A DNA stretch of 64,000 nucleotides from Berberis thunbergii (Eukaryota > Streptophyta > Magnoliopsida > Ranunculales > Berberidaceae). This document shows, in pieces, positions 43,799-55,166 of this stretch. The stretch lies in assembly GCA_003290165.1 (NCBI GenBank), contig QNQO01001848.1, forward strand, positions 62,001 to 126,000, read 5' to 3'. Both the position numbers and the translations under genes were made by a program. The notes under the pieces are model-generated. The model saw nothing but the letters and a program-made list of their open reading frames with translations, was not told the DNA's origin and made no database searches. Positions within the stretch are counted from its first letter, which is position 1, and every line of letters begins with the position of its first letter.

Positions 43799-44287
43799 AC
43801 AAGTTCCTCGAAATGCATTGGTGGCCTTTTTTAAGACATACATCATCAAAAAAATACATAAATATCAAAATGTTGGGTATGAGAATCGAACACATGCACT
43901 CTTGATTCAATATAGAATCAAGCCTCTTTCATTCTAGTCCAACAAAATTCAAATTTTTTCTTACAATCCAAGCATCTTCTTCACCAAATTAAAAGCTTTC
44001 TTTGCAAAGCCATTTTTCTTTTTCTTTGCAAAGCCATTTTTCTTTTGCCAACCAGTTGAGGTTGAGAAGAGGACTCATTCTTCTTAAATGACTTTCGCAG
44101 ATGTTCCTGTAGTTTACTTCATTCTTCCATAACTTTCTTTTCTACTTCTTTACCACCAAAAGTCTCCCGACCTTCTGTCAGCATTGCAAAATTATGATCT
44201 CCCAAATCGCGTACCAGGACTATCAAACTGTTTGAATATATATTTCGGCGCCTTTGGATAGCACTCTTCAATCTCCCCTCGTTGCAT
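43799..44287 (-). pseudogene. E2 ubiquitin-conjugating enzyme remnant (copy 4)
   Basis: The start MQRGEIEEC at 44,287 parallels MQGGEIEEC of copy 3 and is followed by a FKQFD segment. Soon after, near 44,090, it jumps straight to the KNES-type tail, and the tail's basic end is readable at 43,975-44,060. The catalytic core is gone from its proper place; a 50-base core piece (…ATGCATTTCGAGGAAC…, matching PMHFEELVS) sits displaced at 43,799-43,852. Multiple frameshifts. Confidence 0.75.
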
Positions 44288-44299
44288 TCTTGAATACCT

Positions 44300-46191
44300 T
44301 AACAATCCAAACCAATAGACTAAGCCTTGTTGCACAGAAAAAAAAAAGAAAAACATCTAAATTTTGAGCTGAAAATTGTGTCGTTTCATGCAGCAACACA
44401 AAATATAATAAGTGAAAATAAAATAATTAAAAATTTGAAGGAAAAAAAAAAATCTAAAATTGACCTAAACTATCTAACAATCAAAGATCATCAAGAAAAC
44501 GTTACTTGAAAGAATTCAAGTTGCACAAGCTGAATAATTGATCGTATGAGCTGATCGTCTTCACTAATACTTAGAACTTATAGACACAGTAAGGGAAGAG
44601 AAGATTCTAGTTTGTGCAACTTCTAAATTTTGAAATTGGAAACATTAAAAATTAGAATTATAATTGTTTAAAGTAAATTTGTCAATAAACATTAAAACTG
44701 GCAGTAACTTAATTTATAAAATTGATTTAAACTATTTTTACTACAAACTTTTAATTTTAAGATAATTATGGTGTTTGCTCAGAAGCAAAATTTTCAAAAC
44801 TAGCACCAAATAGAACTACACTTGGATGGAGATTGTTATTATTCTGTAACACTCATAAATTCAATTGGAGTTCGAAGTTGATTTTGAAATCATCCGAAAA
44901 GTAGAGTTCTGTAAAAAGTTGGACACCTTCAAATTAAAACAGAAAACACCAAGTATTTCTGAATTGAAACTGAAAACATTAAAAAAATAAAATAATAATA
45001 ATAATAATATTTAAAATATTGCAAATTTTAATTTGGGCGAGCTGAATTTATTCTATATACAGTTTGCATTGTATTTGATTGAAACCTCCATAGCCTGCTA
45101 TTGATTTTGGTGACGAAGTCGAAGGATCAAGTATTCCAACTGAGACTCCCAGATTTTTTTCAAGTAAGTGAATCAATTTTCTGTTAGATTCTGAAAAGAG
45201 TATTAGATTTTATTAGGTTGTTTTCCTCTCTGGCAAAAGAGAAAAACTAGGTCCGCGATAGATTGCACCGGTTACCTTTTGCAAAAAAGAATAACCAAAC
45301 GAGTAAACACAGCATGCAAATAATAATTTTTTTTTATTCTTTAACCCTTCCCACTCCAAATGTCGCTAGGAAAGGTTAGAACCCCGGACCTATGAGAAAT
45401 AAAAAAAATTAGTGCCATAACAACACCTATGAATCAAAGATCAAATATCCACCTTCTTCGTATAAAAAAATATCCACCTTATAAAAAATATCCAAATAAA
45501 AAATATCCACCGTATAAAAAGATCAAATAAAAAAAATTGAGTTGTGATGAATGGTACCACACGTTATGAGTTCAAACCCGATTGGTGGAGGAATAAGGGT
45601 AAAGAAAAAAATATCCACCTTCTTCGTATGTTAAGTTGTTAACCCTACTTTTTATTCATTGTATTATTGATTGATTTCATCATATAAAAACTAACGGCCC
45701 AAGAATATCTCCAGATTTGTTTCTATATGTGGAGATTGCGTGGAAGTAATGGTTGTGGGGCAGTTTCATCTTCTTTGTTTGTTTAAGCTAAAAAAAAACT
45801 CATTTTCATGCCATGGATGCCCCACCATTAGAGAGACTTTTGAAAAATGGACACTCTAATGGCACCCACCACCACGACTTTTAACTTATTCCCATGTGAT
45901 CACTTTCTTTGAATGTGCATTGTGTGTGACATCCAACTTTGTAACCCTTTGTTCAAGTTTACCAGAATAGAATTAGATGAAACTCAATGAGCCTTGCAAG
46001 GAAACCTCCATATATGTATGATGATTGATGACCATTCAATGTACATGTATCATTCATTAACCCCATTTGATTGAATTACATTTCATTGGAAGTCGATGTC
46101 ATGATCATGAGTCTTTTCGTGGTTATTTGATGATCATGAACCAAAGACTTACTTCATCTTTTTAGGTTTTGGATTAGCAAGGAACTCAAGA
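44300..46191. other. Intergenic region upstream of E2 copy 3
   Basis: AT-rich; holds tRNA-like SINE patches at 45,330-45,412 and 45,541-45,605. The E2 promoter should lie near 46,000-46,190, but no certain TATA box was seen. Confidence 0.4.
45330..45412 (-). repeat. tRNA-derived SINE fragment
   Basis: On the minus strand it has a B box GGGGTTCTAACC and a tail CATTTGGAGTGGGAAGGG. The tail is shared with the copy at 49,355-49,455, which defines a family. Confidence 0.55.
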
Positions 46192-47193
46192 ATGCAAGGA
46201 GGGGAGATTGAAGAGTGTGAGAAGAGTGCGCAGATGAATTCATTCAAACAGTTTGATAGTGTTGAAGATGTGGGAGATCATATGTTTTCGCAGGTGAAAG
46301 AGAATGAGGCATTTGGTGATAAAGTTTCGAAAAGAATTATGAAAGACTGGAAGCTCCTAGTAGAGAATAATAATCTGCCTGAAACAATCTACGTTCGGGC
46401 TTATGAAAAGAGAATTGATCTACTAAGAGCTTGTATCATTGGAGCTGAAGGGACTCCTTATCACGACGGTCTATTCTTCTTTGACATAAAATTTCCAGCA
46501 AACTATCCAGCCCAGCCACCCCAAGTGCACTACAAGTCTTATGGCCTTCGGCTTAATCCGAATTTGTATGCAAATGGAACTGTTTGTTTGAGTCTTTTGA
46601 ACACTTGGACAGGAACTAGAGAGGAGCGATGGAACACGAAGAAGTCTACAATTCTACAAGTACTAGTTTCGATTCAGGCTTTGGTTCTCAATGAGGAGCC
46701 TTTCTATAACGAACCGATCAGTAGAATACTGCCTGATTGGCGATATTTTCAGAAGAAAGCTTTATCGTACAACGAAGGTGCATTCATGTTAAGTTGTTTG
46801 ACAATGATATACACATTGAATAGGCCACCAATGCATTTTAAGGAACTTGTTTCGTCACATTTTCGCGACCGTGCTCATGCAATTCTAACAGCTTGCATTG
46901 CTTATACCAGTGGTGGTATTAGAGTTGGAGGTCCACTCATAGACAATGGCTCATCATCTTCTTCTTCTTTTTCCAAGATCGATGTATCTAAAAACTTCCA
47001 GAAAACAATGGGTGAAATCTATCCAAGGCTACTACAAGCACTAGCCAAGAATAAGGCTTCTGTGGGGCATTTTGTCAAACAGCTTGAAGTGAAAAAGGAA
47101 AAGGCAGAAAGAAAGGTTGGCTTCACAAAGAGAGTTCTTAGTATGGTGAAGAAGATGTTTAGGTCCAAGAAGGTTAAAAAAACTACAAAATGA
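46192..47193 (+). CDS. E2 ubiquitin-conjugating enzyme, UBC38/PHO2-like (copy 3, intact)
   Basis: A 333-aa, intronless paralogue on the opposite strand. The start at 46,192 gives MQGGEIEECEKSAQMNSFKQ; a second ATG at residue 15 corresponds to the start used by copy 2. The core contains EGTPYHDGLFFFDIKFPANY and NPNLYANGTVCLSLLNTW with catalytic Cys132, then LQVLVSIQALVLNEEPFYNE and HFRDRAHAI. A serine run (about residues 255-260) precedes a tail with only one unit of the KNxxSxxHxxxQLE repeat that copy 2 has three times, ending TKRVLSMVKKMF plus lysines. Codon choice and integrity suggest an active gene. Confidence 0.93.
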   Translation: MQGGEIEECEKSAQMNSFKQFDSVEDVGDHMFSQVKENEAFGDKVSKRIMKDWKLLVENNNLPETIYVRAYEKRIDLLRACIIGAEGTPYHDGLFFFDIKFPANYPAQPPQVHYKSYGLRLNPNLYANGTVCLSLLNTWTGTREERWNTKKSTILQVLVSIQALVLNEEPFYNEPISRILPDWRYFQKKALSYNEGAFMLSCLTMIYTLNRPPMHFKELVSSHFRDRAHAILTACIAYTSGGIRVGGPLIDNGSSSSSSFSKIDVSKNFQKTMGEIYPRLLQALAKNKASVGHFVKQLEVKKEKAERKVGFTKRVLSMVKKMFRSKKVKKTTK

Positions 47194-47339
47194 GTTCGCA
47201 GAGGAATTTTGTTGAACAGGTGGTGGGCATACTGAGAGAGATTTTGATTAACCGATAGTGAAAGAAAGCATTAGTTTTGTGCTTTTTCCAACACCAATTA
47301 TGTTTAGAAATTGAATTAAGGAATACTTAGATAGTTTTG

Positions 47340-50027
47340 GATATTCTCTACCATAAAGGGTATTATAGTTAGAAATGCGAAAATTTATTAAAAATTAAAT
47401 TTATTTATAATTAATAATTTATTTGAGAATATATTTGCCATTTTAAATACTTGAAAGAAGTATTGGTGATATTGAATAATTGGATTGGTATTATACTTTC
47501 CAACATGGAATGTGTTTCCACGACATTTTTGTTTTTTTTTTTTTCTAGTTGTGTATGTCAAATTTGTGATTTTTTACTATATTTTAATTATATCATGAAT
47601 TTAAGAATATTTAGTATTTAGGCTTGTGTTTAATAGGTATATTTACTTGTATCTTATTTTTATCACATATTTCATATACCCTCAAAATTTATTTTATATA
47701 TTTCATGCGTTCTCAAAATTTTACATTATTTTTTTACATACCGAAATATTGTTTGAAATATTTCTTAAAATTACAATACGGAAATTGTCTCAAAAAATAA
47801 AATCACAATCCTTGATTACTAGCACCCTTACGAGCATTACCTGCGTCCAACATTTTCTTTTTAAACTCGCATATACAAACTTTTTTTCATCATGCAATTT
47901 GGAACTTGTACTATCACACTTTTGACATTTTTTTATTCATATAACTTTTAAAAAAAATTATTAATTAGTTATTCATTTTAAATATATAGTATGACATTAG
48001 TTATACATTTTACTATTATTAGAGATAGCTTTAATTCATACTCAAAAACAACTTTTACAACAAATTTCAAAATCATAAAACTTACATATTTATGAGTATT
48101 AAAGAATAACATAAAGAGTACTATAGTTTAAAGTATCCAAATCCTTTGTGTCTAAATCAACAAGTCCACATATTGGGAATTTAACGTTTACTATCCAAAT
48201 CCTTTGTGTCTCCATTTCAGAAAAAAAAATTAATGAAAATTATGCTATTTGTAATTCGAAAGAGAAAAAGAAAACCAACTGTTTTTAGGACCAAAATTGA
48301 GAGGTGGTAAAAAGGTAGAGAAATGGTGTGGAGTAGCGATTAGTAATGTAGGCTAAAGGGTCAATTTGTGTTTAGGTCCTATGATTCATAACAACTTATA
48401 GTTTGGGTCTTAACTTTATGCAGCTTTAAGTCTAGGTTCCAAGACCATGTTGACTATTGATTATTCGACCTTTAATTGAATGAATTTTTTATTTTTATTT
48501 TGGAATACTATTGACTTTGGCATTAATAAATTTATACTTTAGGTCCAATAATTTATATCAACTTTGGATTCAGGTTTTATATTTGTAGTGGAGAGTAGAC
48601 AATGAACGTATCTTAGAACTCAAAGTCAAAGTCAAAGTCAGACAAACTTGAATATCACATACTAAAAAATGAAACAAATTATAGAACACAAGCAAAGGTT
48701 AACCAAAAAAAAAAAAATACCTTCGATATCTGGGGATATAGGCAGTGTGGTTCATATAATAACATATCAGTAAATAAGGCTAATCAGAGGCTAATGTGAA
48801 AGAAGGGTCGCAGAAAGTAGAGATAAATTTGAATTTTTTTTTTTTTTTTTTTTTTTTAACTTTTGCCATCACTCTCTTCTTCTATTCACATATCATGCCA
48901 TTAAACAACCTAGTAAATTCTGAATATCAGTGGGGACTCTTTGATCCATAAAGAACCTACACGGACCAAAGTTACTGTTATGAATAAAAATATTCATTAT
49001 AGTGTTTAGATTTATAAGAGCATCCACAATAAGCTCTTAATTTTTCCTTTTAAATTGATCTCTCTTAAACTTAGGAGGCCAAAGTTCTCAGTAGTCTCCT
49101 ATATGCCCTTCTAAACAATCCATCTACCACTCAACATGCATATTAAGGATTGTAAAAGGCCCTTCTAAATTGACAGCGTCATTTTCTTAATAAAATAAAA
49201 TGAAAAGCGTGCATCTTGTAAAACATTTAAGTTTTTTTTTTAATTTATTTATTTATTTATTTATTTTTTATAACTTTTTAAGCCGCGCTTCTTCGGAGGT
49301 GCCCATGATTTTATTTTTTACTTCTAATTTGTTGTGAAGAACACTTTTTTTTTTTTTAATTTCTTAATCCTTTTCCTACTCCAAATGCTGTTAACAAGAT
49401 TCGAACCGTGAATTTGTGATTTTATCCGCCAGATCTACCATTAAGCTAGTACCCCATTAACTAGAATATCACATTGGGGAGCAAATTATATATCTCGCTT
49501 GTTACCCTTAAATACTTTGTCATAGTGCAAATTCTTATGGTGTTTTTTGTTTGTCCTACTCTCTACTTATATAGTATGATCATAATAGTTTCTATTATTC
49601 AAAAGCTGGCGATGTGGTCACTTCCATAAATTTTCTATTCTCCTTCCTTGATGTTCAGTTATGGTTTTAAAATTATTAATTCTAGCTCATCGAAGTGTGG
49701 TAAATGGCCAATAGTACTGGATTACTGATTCCACTTTGGCTGATAATATTGCAGTTGGTATTCTTATAATCGTTTTACTAGGCATTTTTATTAATGGTTC
49801 ATATTTTGGATTACATTCATCCCTGTATTAATCACATGAATATAGTTGCAGAAATAGACAAGTAAGAACTCGTTGAAACAAACTTACTTATTTTTATATT
49901 TCAGATTCCTCTACTAAATAAATTAAAATGTTTATTAATTCATTTAAGTTAAAAATTTGAGAAATTTTTTGAAAAAACATGTTAAAGTTTCAACCAGTCT
50001 CGACGACATTCCTCAAGAACCATGAAG
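47340..50027. repeat. Paralogue of CHX intron 2, left part
   Basis: Blocks match 15,330-16,900 of the CHX intron in the same direction. The copy has extra sequence, including an AT-rich repeat (47,626-47,815), a T run at 48,837-48,857 and a SINE. The 48,190-49,470 part has no recognised gene. Confidence 0.65.
49355..49455 (-). repeat. tRNA-derived SINE
   Basis: On the minus strand it has an A box TAGCTTAATGGTAGA and a canonical B box GGTTCGAATC 40 bases later, then the tail GCATTTGGAGTAGG. It is absent from the CHX-intron paralogue, so it inserted after duplication or was lost there. Confidence 0.7.
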
Positions 50028-50032
50028 GCGTA

Positions 50033-50510
50033 TGTCACAAACTAGCAATCCGTGCGGCACTAGCTATCCAATTCACTAGTAAGTCTATGAGTAGTTACTT
50101 CAATGTGCACAAATATTAGCTTGAGAATGCACAATATCAATCTGTAGACAATATAATGAGGCACAATAGTCAGCAAAAGCTTTCATTAACATTCAATAGA
50201 TTACAATGGGGAGGAACGTTCGAAAGGACATTACTCAAGACTAGTTCGATGCTAACGATCGATGAAAATACAAGTTTGAAGTTGAAAAGCAATGCAAAGA
50301 AAACAATAAAAATGCTAGGGTGCAGTCTGGCCCGACTATGCAATGGAGGCAACACGTCATCACAGTCAAGAGCTCAAACATTCCCCCTATATTATAGTTG
50401 CTAAGCATTTGAGTACTTTTCAAAAGAAAATATTGAGTTTTGAGACCATTAAGAAAGTCTTTAAAGACCTCTGACGTTGATTTTTCTGACCAACGGTACT
50501 AATCCTGATA
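50033..50510 (-). mobile_element. Solo LTR with 5-bp target duplication
   Basis: 478 bp, homologous in reverse complement to the LTR at 12,132-12,610, starting TGTCACAAAC and ending TCCTGATA. It is flanked by GCGTA at 50,028-50,032 and 50,511-50,515. The paralogous locus at about 16,908-16,915 (GAAGGCGTATTGCCC) has a single GCGTA and no LTR, which is an empty site. The internal region was removed by LTR-LTR recombination. Confidence 0.92.
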
Positions 50511-50515
50511 GCGTA

Positions 50516-51312
50516 TTTCCCTTAATGGCCTATAAGGGTGACTCCTCTGACCAGACATTGCAAAAACGACATGTGGACATGTTTTGTTCAACAAAATGAC
50601 GACTAATTTAGTACTGATCCATTCGTGGAATATACTATAGTTGTAACTTAGAGAAAACATTTGCTCCAATCATACTATGACAAAAGGTAATCCCTCTATA
50701 AGTCTCGTATAGTTTATTGTAGGATTTCCAGTTTAGAAGGAACTAAATTAATCCTAGTGAGTAGTACAGAGGAGTGCAACCTTACTTGTTATTGTCCCTA
50801 CAATGCTAAAACAAGGGACCAAACAGGGTTAGAACAACTAATCCTTTATCGACAGGGGGGAATTCTAATTGATGAGGAAATGGGCAAGGGAGGGGGGTGC
50901 AACCCTCCATCCCCCTCGAAATATTCGTTTTCACACATCTCAAGGGGTGTGGAGGGTTGCACCCCCTCACTCATCACCCGTTAGACAAGCCCATCCACAG
51001 GAGGAAGGAAACCCTCAACTCTAATTTAATAGTTGTTTGACTTTCTTTTATATTCCCCCAAAGGTACCAAAACAAGTTGGAGGAGGGAAACCTCGGATTA
51101 AGAGTCATATCCAAGGTTTGCCCTAGCTTTGTGATCCTATAGAGATAACCAATGGGAACATAGGTAATATCAACTTGTAAAGCGTATATCAGGGAGCATA
51201 TGTTGAAATGAGAAACTTTAAGACATTTTTCACATGAATTTGTGATTTTTATCAAAATTTCAGCTCAAAGCTACAGAATAAAATATTGTGTTTTGCATAA
51301 TGTCAGGTCAAT
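50516..51312. repeat. Paralogue of CHX intron 2, right part
   Basis: Matches about 16,915-17,570, including CTATAAGGGTGACTCC, GTAGGATTT…GAAGGAACTAAATTAA and GAGGAGTGCAACCTT. Homology stops at about 51,312, before the place where CHX exon 2 would begin. Confidence 0.75.
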
Positions 51313-52460
51313 AAGATCGATGATATATCAAAATAGACCGATTATCACAATCGTACATGTGGCATAGAAACTCATCAAGAGAATATAATGTCTAATCTAT
51401 TGGACCAACTCATAAAGCCCAAGAAGAATAAAACCAATTATAGAGGCTCAGACAAGGTTCGCCATCTAGAAGAAGAACCCTCTGACTATTAGCAACCACA
51501 GCTGACTGCTCTGACGAACACTTTGAATTTCAGCAACCACAGATGAACCCTCCGAGTCTCAGCAACCATAGCTGACTGGTCTGACTTCTTCTATTCAGCC
51601 TGCTTCCTCAGCCGCTCAATTTCATATAGTGTGTCGGAATACAACGCTCGCTTGTGCAAGAAGACACATTCCATGGTGTACACCCCCCTCACGAGCCACA
51701 TCGACTTCTGTTCCAGCAACGACCACTGGCTAGAGTGAGACATACCCAACATAAGGTACTTTAAACCCCTATCCATATACCCTTCAAGCGTATCATCCTC
51801 GAATTTTGGAGCGTACAGCCAGCTATGACGCCTACTTATATGTTTCCTCAAAGCATACTCAATGTCAACTTTCCGATGCCAGACCTGTATGCTTATCATT
51901 ATTAAGTTCGGTACAAAAGGCTGATCCACGCATTCGAATGAAGCTCCCTTGAATCAGAAATTACACTGACATCACCTTTCAAAGTTACCGTTGTTCTTGG
52001 ATCAGGATAACGACTGCATCAATAACTATTTTTTTTAAAGGAAGACAAAAAGGCAAAGAATTACATGCGGTTGGGGCACCTTTGGTTTTATATTATACTC
52101 ATGATAATTTATTTACTTATTTTTACCACAAAAGTTCATTTTAAGCAAATTAAAGACGTACATAGACAAATGAATAGGGAATTATGATAAAATTGTAGTA
52201 ATAAAAATACTTTACCACAATTCACTTACCATACGTGCACTAATGGATTGCCCCTCAACAATATGACTAATAAACTCAAACATCACCCCTACATTTTTGT
52301 AATTAATTGATGTGCATTGATCACTCTAGTGAATCAAACTCTTTAATTTGATTTGATTTTCATTTTCCTCCTTGACTATTTATAAAAAAAATTACTCAAC
52401 TCCTTTATTATGTTTCTTATCTTTGTGTTGTCCTCCTTCGAACTATACTTACTTTTTTAT
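51313..52460 (-). pseudogene. Rearranged transposon fragment with gag-like piece
   Basis: On minus, 51,591-51,960 encodes WHRKVDIEYALRKHISRRHS and ALYSDTLYEIERLRKQAE, homologous to the broken plus-strand gene at about 23,410-23,700. Three near-repeats of CAGCAACCACAG-type sequence lie at 51,495-51,580. About 52,020-52,460 has no recognised content. Confidence 0.55.
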
Positions 52461-52462
52461 GC

Positions 52463-53078
52463 AGTAAATTTTCACTTTCTGCTTTGACCTTGTTCCTCTG
52501 ATTGCACTCCGTTACTAAAGTTAGTCACGGATCTGAGAAAAGGTATAATGCTGTAACAGAGAATTTGTAGTATATCTTAGCTTATCAACCTTATCTTATT
52601 TATAGTACAAGGAGTCCTGGTTAAACTAAACCATCGTAGGCGTAATTTAGGGAGGAGATCTTCGTGGAGATCCCTCTTTAATTAAGAGTCGTGCTGTAGG
52701 AGGGAAGTTTCTTGTTAGTTTTGCGCTCCTAGAAACGCGGGAGATAGTTCTCAATCCAAGAGCAATCCATAAAAGGGAGTTTCCCTGTATGGAAGATACT
52801 CTGGAGTTTGCTTCCTAATTGGAAGCAAAGAGCACTTGTAGTTGCCCTTCCAAAGTCGATCCTCGAGATACTTGCCTGAAGAGGGCTTATAGGTATCGTG
52901 GATAACTGTGAGATGTATGCGCCTAGCATGTTATGGAAGTTTGGGCCTGTTTGACGGACCGCAAATGAACGAGCTTAGAACTGCTTGGGCTGGATCTGTA
53001 TTGGGTTGATGTTTGAGCCCATAGTTTCTCGAGATCATTATGACACGTGTTCGGCTAAGGAGTGTAACCGTTTTTATG
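52463..53078 (-). repeat. Tat-type LTR fragment, reverse orientation
   Basis: From GCAGTAAATTTTCAC to GTATCATCA it matches the LTRs at 20,938-21,635 (same direction) and 57,258-57,936 (opposite). It is shorter by an internal deletion near the left end. Confidence 0.7.
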
Positions 53079-53079
53079 T

Positions 53080-53907
53080 ATCATCACTTTTTATTATGGT
53101 GGACACCAATTAATAAATCCGAAGCCGCATTTGAGCCCTTTCGACGAACCTTTTTTTTTTTTTTTTGCAAAAATGTCCTAAAAAGTGGTTGAGTGGAGGA
53201 GGCGTGTTTTCTAATGTGCATTGCCTACTAATTTACATCCATTTTCGGAGTGGTATGTATGTTTTCTTGTTCTTATATATATTTTTTAATTTATATTTTA
53301 TTTCATTTTTTTTTTGCTATCATGTTCATGTTCTCTTATTAGAAATTAGACATCTAAGCCAATGAATTAGACACCTAAGTTAATTTCATATTCATATTAT
53401 GATTATTAGCTAGCTGATTTGGTAGATTTGTGGCGGATAGAATCATATGTCACGGGTTCGAACTCAGCTGATGGTATAGGATGGGAAGACTTAAGGGTTA
53501 AAAATCAGAGTGCCTTCGACCACCAAAAAGATGATATTTAACAATCTAACATCTGTTTTATAGGTCAAATTTTCATGAGAATGAGATTTAAACGCATCAA
53601 TTATTATTATTGCTACCGAAAAATGATTTTTCATTAGCAAGAATCCATATACATGTATGCAATAAATGCAACTACTGCTCAATAGTGACCTTGTTGACTT
53701 TCTCATCCATAGTGATCCGATTTGGATGCAAGACATGGACCAAATTTGTAAGTTTTGCGCACCATCCATTTCTAAGTTTAGAGTTGAGCAACAATTGGAT
53801 GGTAATAAATCTTCCTTATTGTTGCGGTTTTTAAGACTTACTATTCAACGACTGACTAATTCATGTCTGACTTTTTTTTTATATTTCCCTTAAAGTTAGG
53901 TTTTCCA
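53080..53907. other. Region upstream of the Cys-rich peptide gene
   Basis: Holds a SINE at 53,408-53,512 and T-rich tracts; no other gene. The last 200 bases are the likely promoter of the gene at 53,974. Confidence 0.45.
53408..53512 (+). repeat. tRNA-derived SINE
   Basis: A-box-like GCTGATTTGGTAGATTTG and B box CGGGTTCGAACTC about 40 bases apart, then a tail GGATGGGAAGACTTAAGGG. Confidence 0.65.
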
Positions 53908-53912
53908 TTATG

Positions 53913-53920
53913 TATAAATA
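53913..53920 (+). promoter_or_regulatory. TATA box of the Cys-rich peptide gene
   Basis: TATAAATA lies 54 bases before the ATG at 53,974, the usual distance for a plant gene with a short leader. Confidence 0.7.
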
Positions 53921-53973
53921 GTGTATTGTATTTAATATCACCGAATTAAGGGAATTAATAATAAGCTGAAGAC

Positions 53974-54219
53974 ATGGGAAAACAAATACTAGGCATTTTC
54001 CTTGTCTTCATTGTCCTCCTAGCCGCTGTGCAGCTATTTGAGGCAAGTGCATCTTTGCAAGAACCAGCAGTGGCCCAGTCCGGCGATGCCCAGGCTACTT
54101 TTCTGTCCCTTTCCCCGGCCGGAAAAAGATGTTTGAATACGTGTGCAAAAACCTGTGGAAATGGAGGGGCTTCTGTCTGTCTTAGTACTTGCCGCACGAA
54201 ATGTAGGAAAGCGAAATAG
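53974..54219 (+). CDS. Small secreted six-cysteine peptide
   Basis: The 81-aa product starts MGKQILGIFLVFIVLLAAVQ, a clear signal peptide, with cleavage probable near residues 25-27. A short acidic or neutral linker follows, then a C-terminal domain with cysteines at 53, 57, 61, 69, 73 and 77. Spacing is CX3CX3C-X7-CX3CX3C, a mirror-symmetric pattern that would suit two helices held by three disulfides, an extended form of the alpha-hairpinin idea (CX3C…CX3C). Arg/Lys-rich ends make the mature part basic. It has a TATA box and intact frame. Function is unknown; a defence or signalling peptide is inference. I do not recognise a named family. Confidence 0.75.
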   Translation: MGKQILGIFLVFIVLLAAVQLFEASASLQEPAVAQSGDAQATFLSLSPAGKRCLNTCAKTCGNGGASVCLSTCRTKCRKAK

Positions 54220-54299
54220 AGACTACACGAATCCGGAATTCTTCGAGATTGTGTAATCCATATGTTGATGATTTGTGCAGCACTTAGCATTAATTAATG

Positions 54300-55160
54300 T
54301 TCTCTCTCTTTGTTTAGGTTATTAATAAGAGCATCGCGACTAGGCATACCAAAGAAATGCCCGGTTGTTAAACAATTTTTTTAATGAGTCCAGACTCCAG
54401 ATTAGACACATCAGCCACTACAAAAAGAAAACTATTATGTCATCCAAACTAATTAGCAACTATTTTACTAAATAATCCGGGAAACCATTTTGACCCAAAA
54501 CGAATTTTCAACCCACAAAAAATGAGAGCTCTGAGGCAATTTTGAAAGGTAGAAATTTCCACGGTTTAGTGTCCGTGATCCTCGTGTTTGTGTGTTGATT
54601 TCGAATCCATACCGTAGAGGGTAGGGATTCGTCTCCCTTGACGTGGCAGTGTGTGCGTGTATGGATTTGGAATCCATACCGTAGAGGATAGGGATTCGTC
54701 TCCCACGACATGGCAGTGCAGCCGGATGTTGGGTTTCATCCCCAATCAGGATTGGAGAGGTCTCAAGGGGGAGCATGCAACCTCCGCTTTCGCTTGTGCA
54801 AGTTCTGGAGGCAGTGAAGAATGACTTGGTTTGATGATAAACCAACCGATCGAATACATGTGTTTAAGAAAAGAAGGAAGGCATGCACTTTTCCTTTCAG
54901 ATTCACAGGAGATTTCTCAATAGGTTTGCTGGATGTAAGGTGTGTGATCGTGAGACTACAATCCGAGATTCAGGTGAAAACGATTATTTCTAAAGATGCC
55001 TATACAATCAGAGGGTCAAGTTTAAAATTTTCTAATGGCATCAAGGATTTAGTCACTGGTCTGATCCCGAGTTGGCTCCGGTATGCGTTGAATTACTAGA
55101 GCTCCTCGTGGAATTTTTTCATCCAATGGTCATGAAGGACATCAGGGTTTTATTAAGAAT
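54300..55160. other. Noncoding stretch with a short tandem duplication
   Basis: A unit of about 65 bp containing GAATCCATACCGTAGAGG and GGGATTCGTCTCCC is repeated at about 54,602-54,655 and 54,669-54,720. The rest shows no gene. Confidence 0.5.
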
Positions 55161-55166
55161 TGATAG

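Noticed and set aside
49355..49455. Functional tRNA gene
   Set aside because: A and B boxes are present, but the cloverleaf cannot be completed and a SINE tail follows.
54508..54845. Minus-strand open frames over the 54.6 kb tandem duplication
   Set aside because: Their repeated peptides simply mirror the DNA duplication, and no family resemblance was found.
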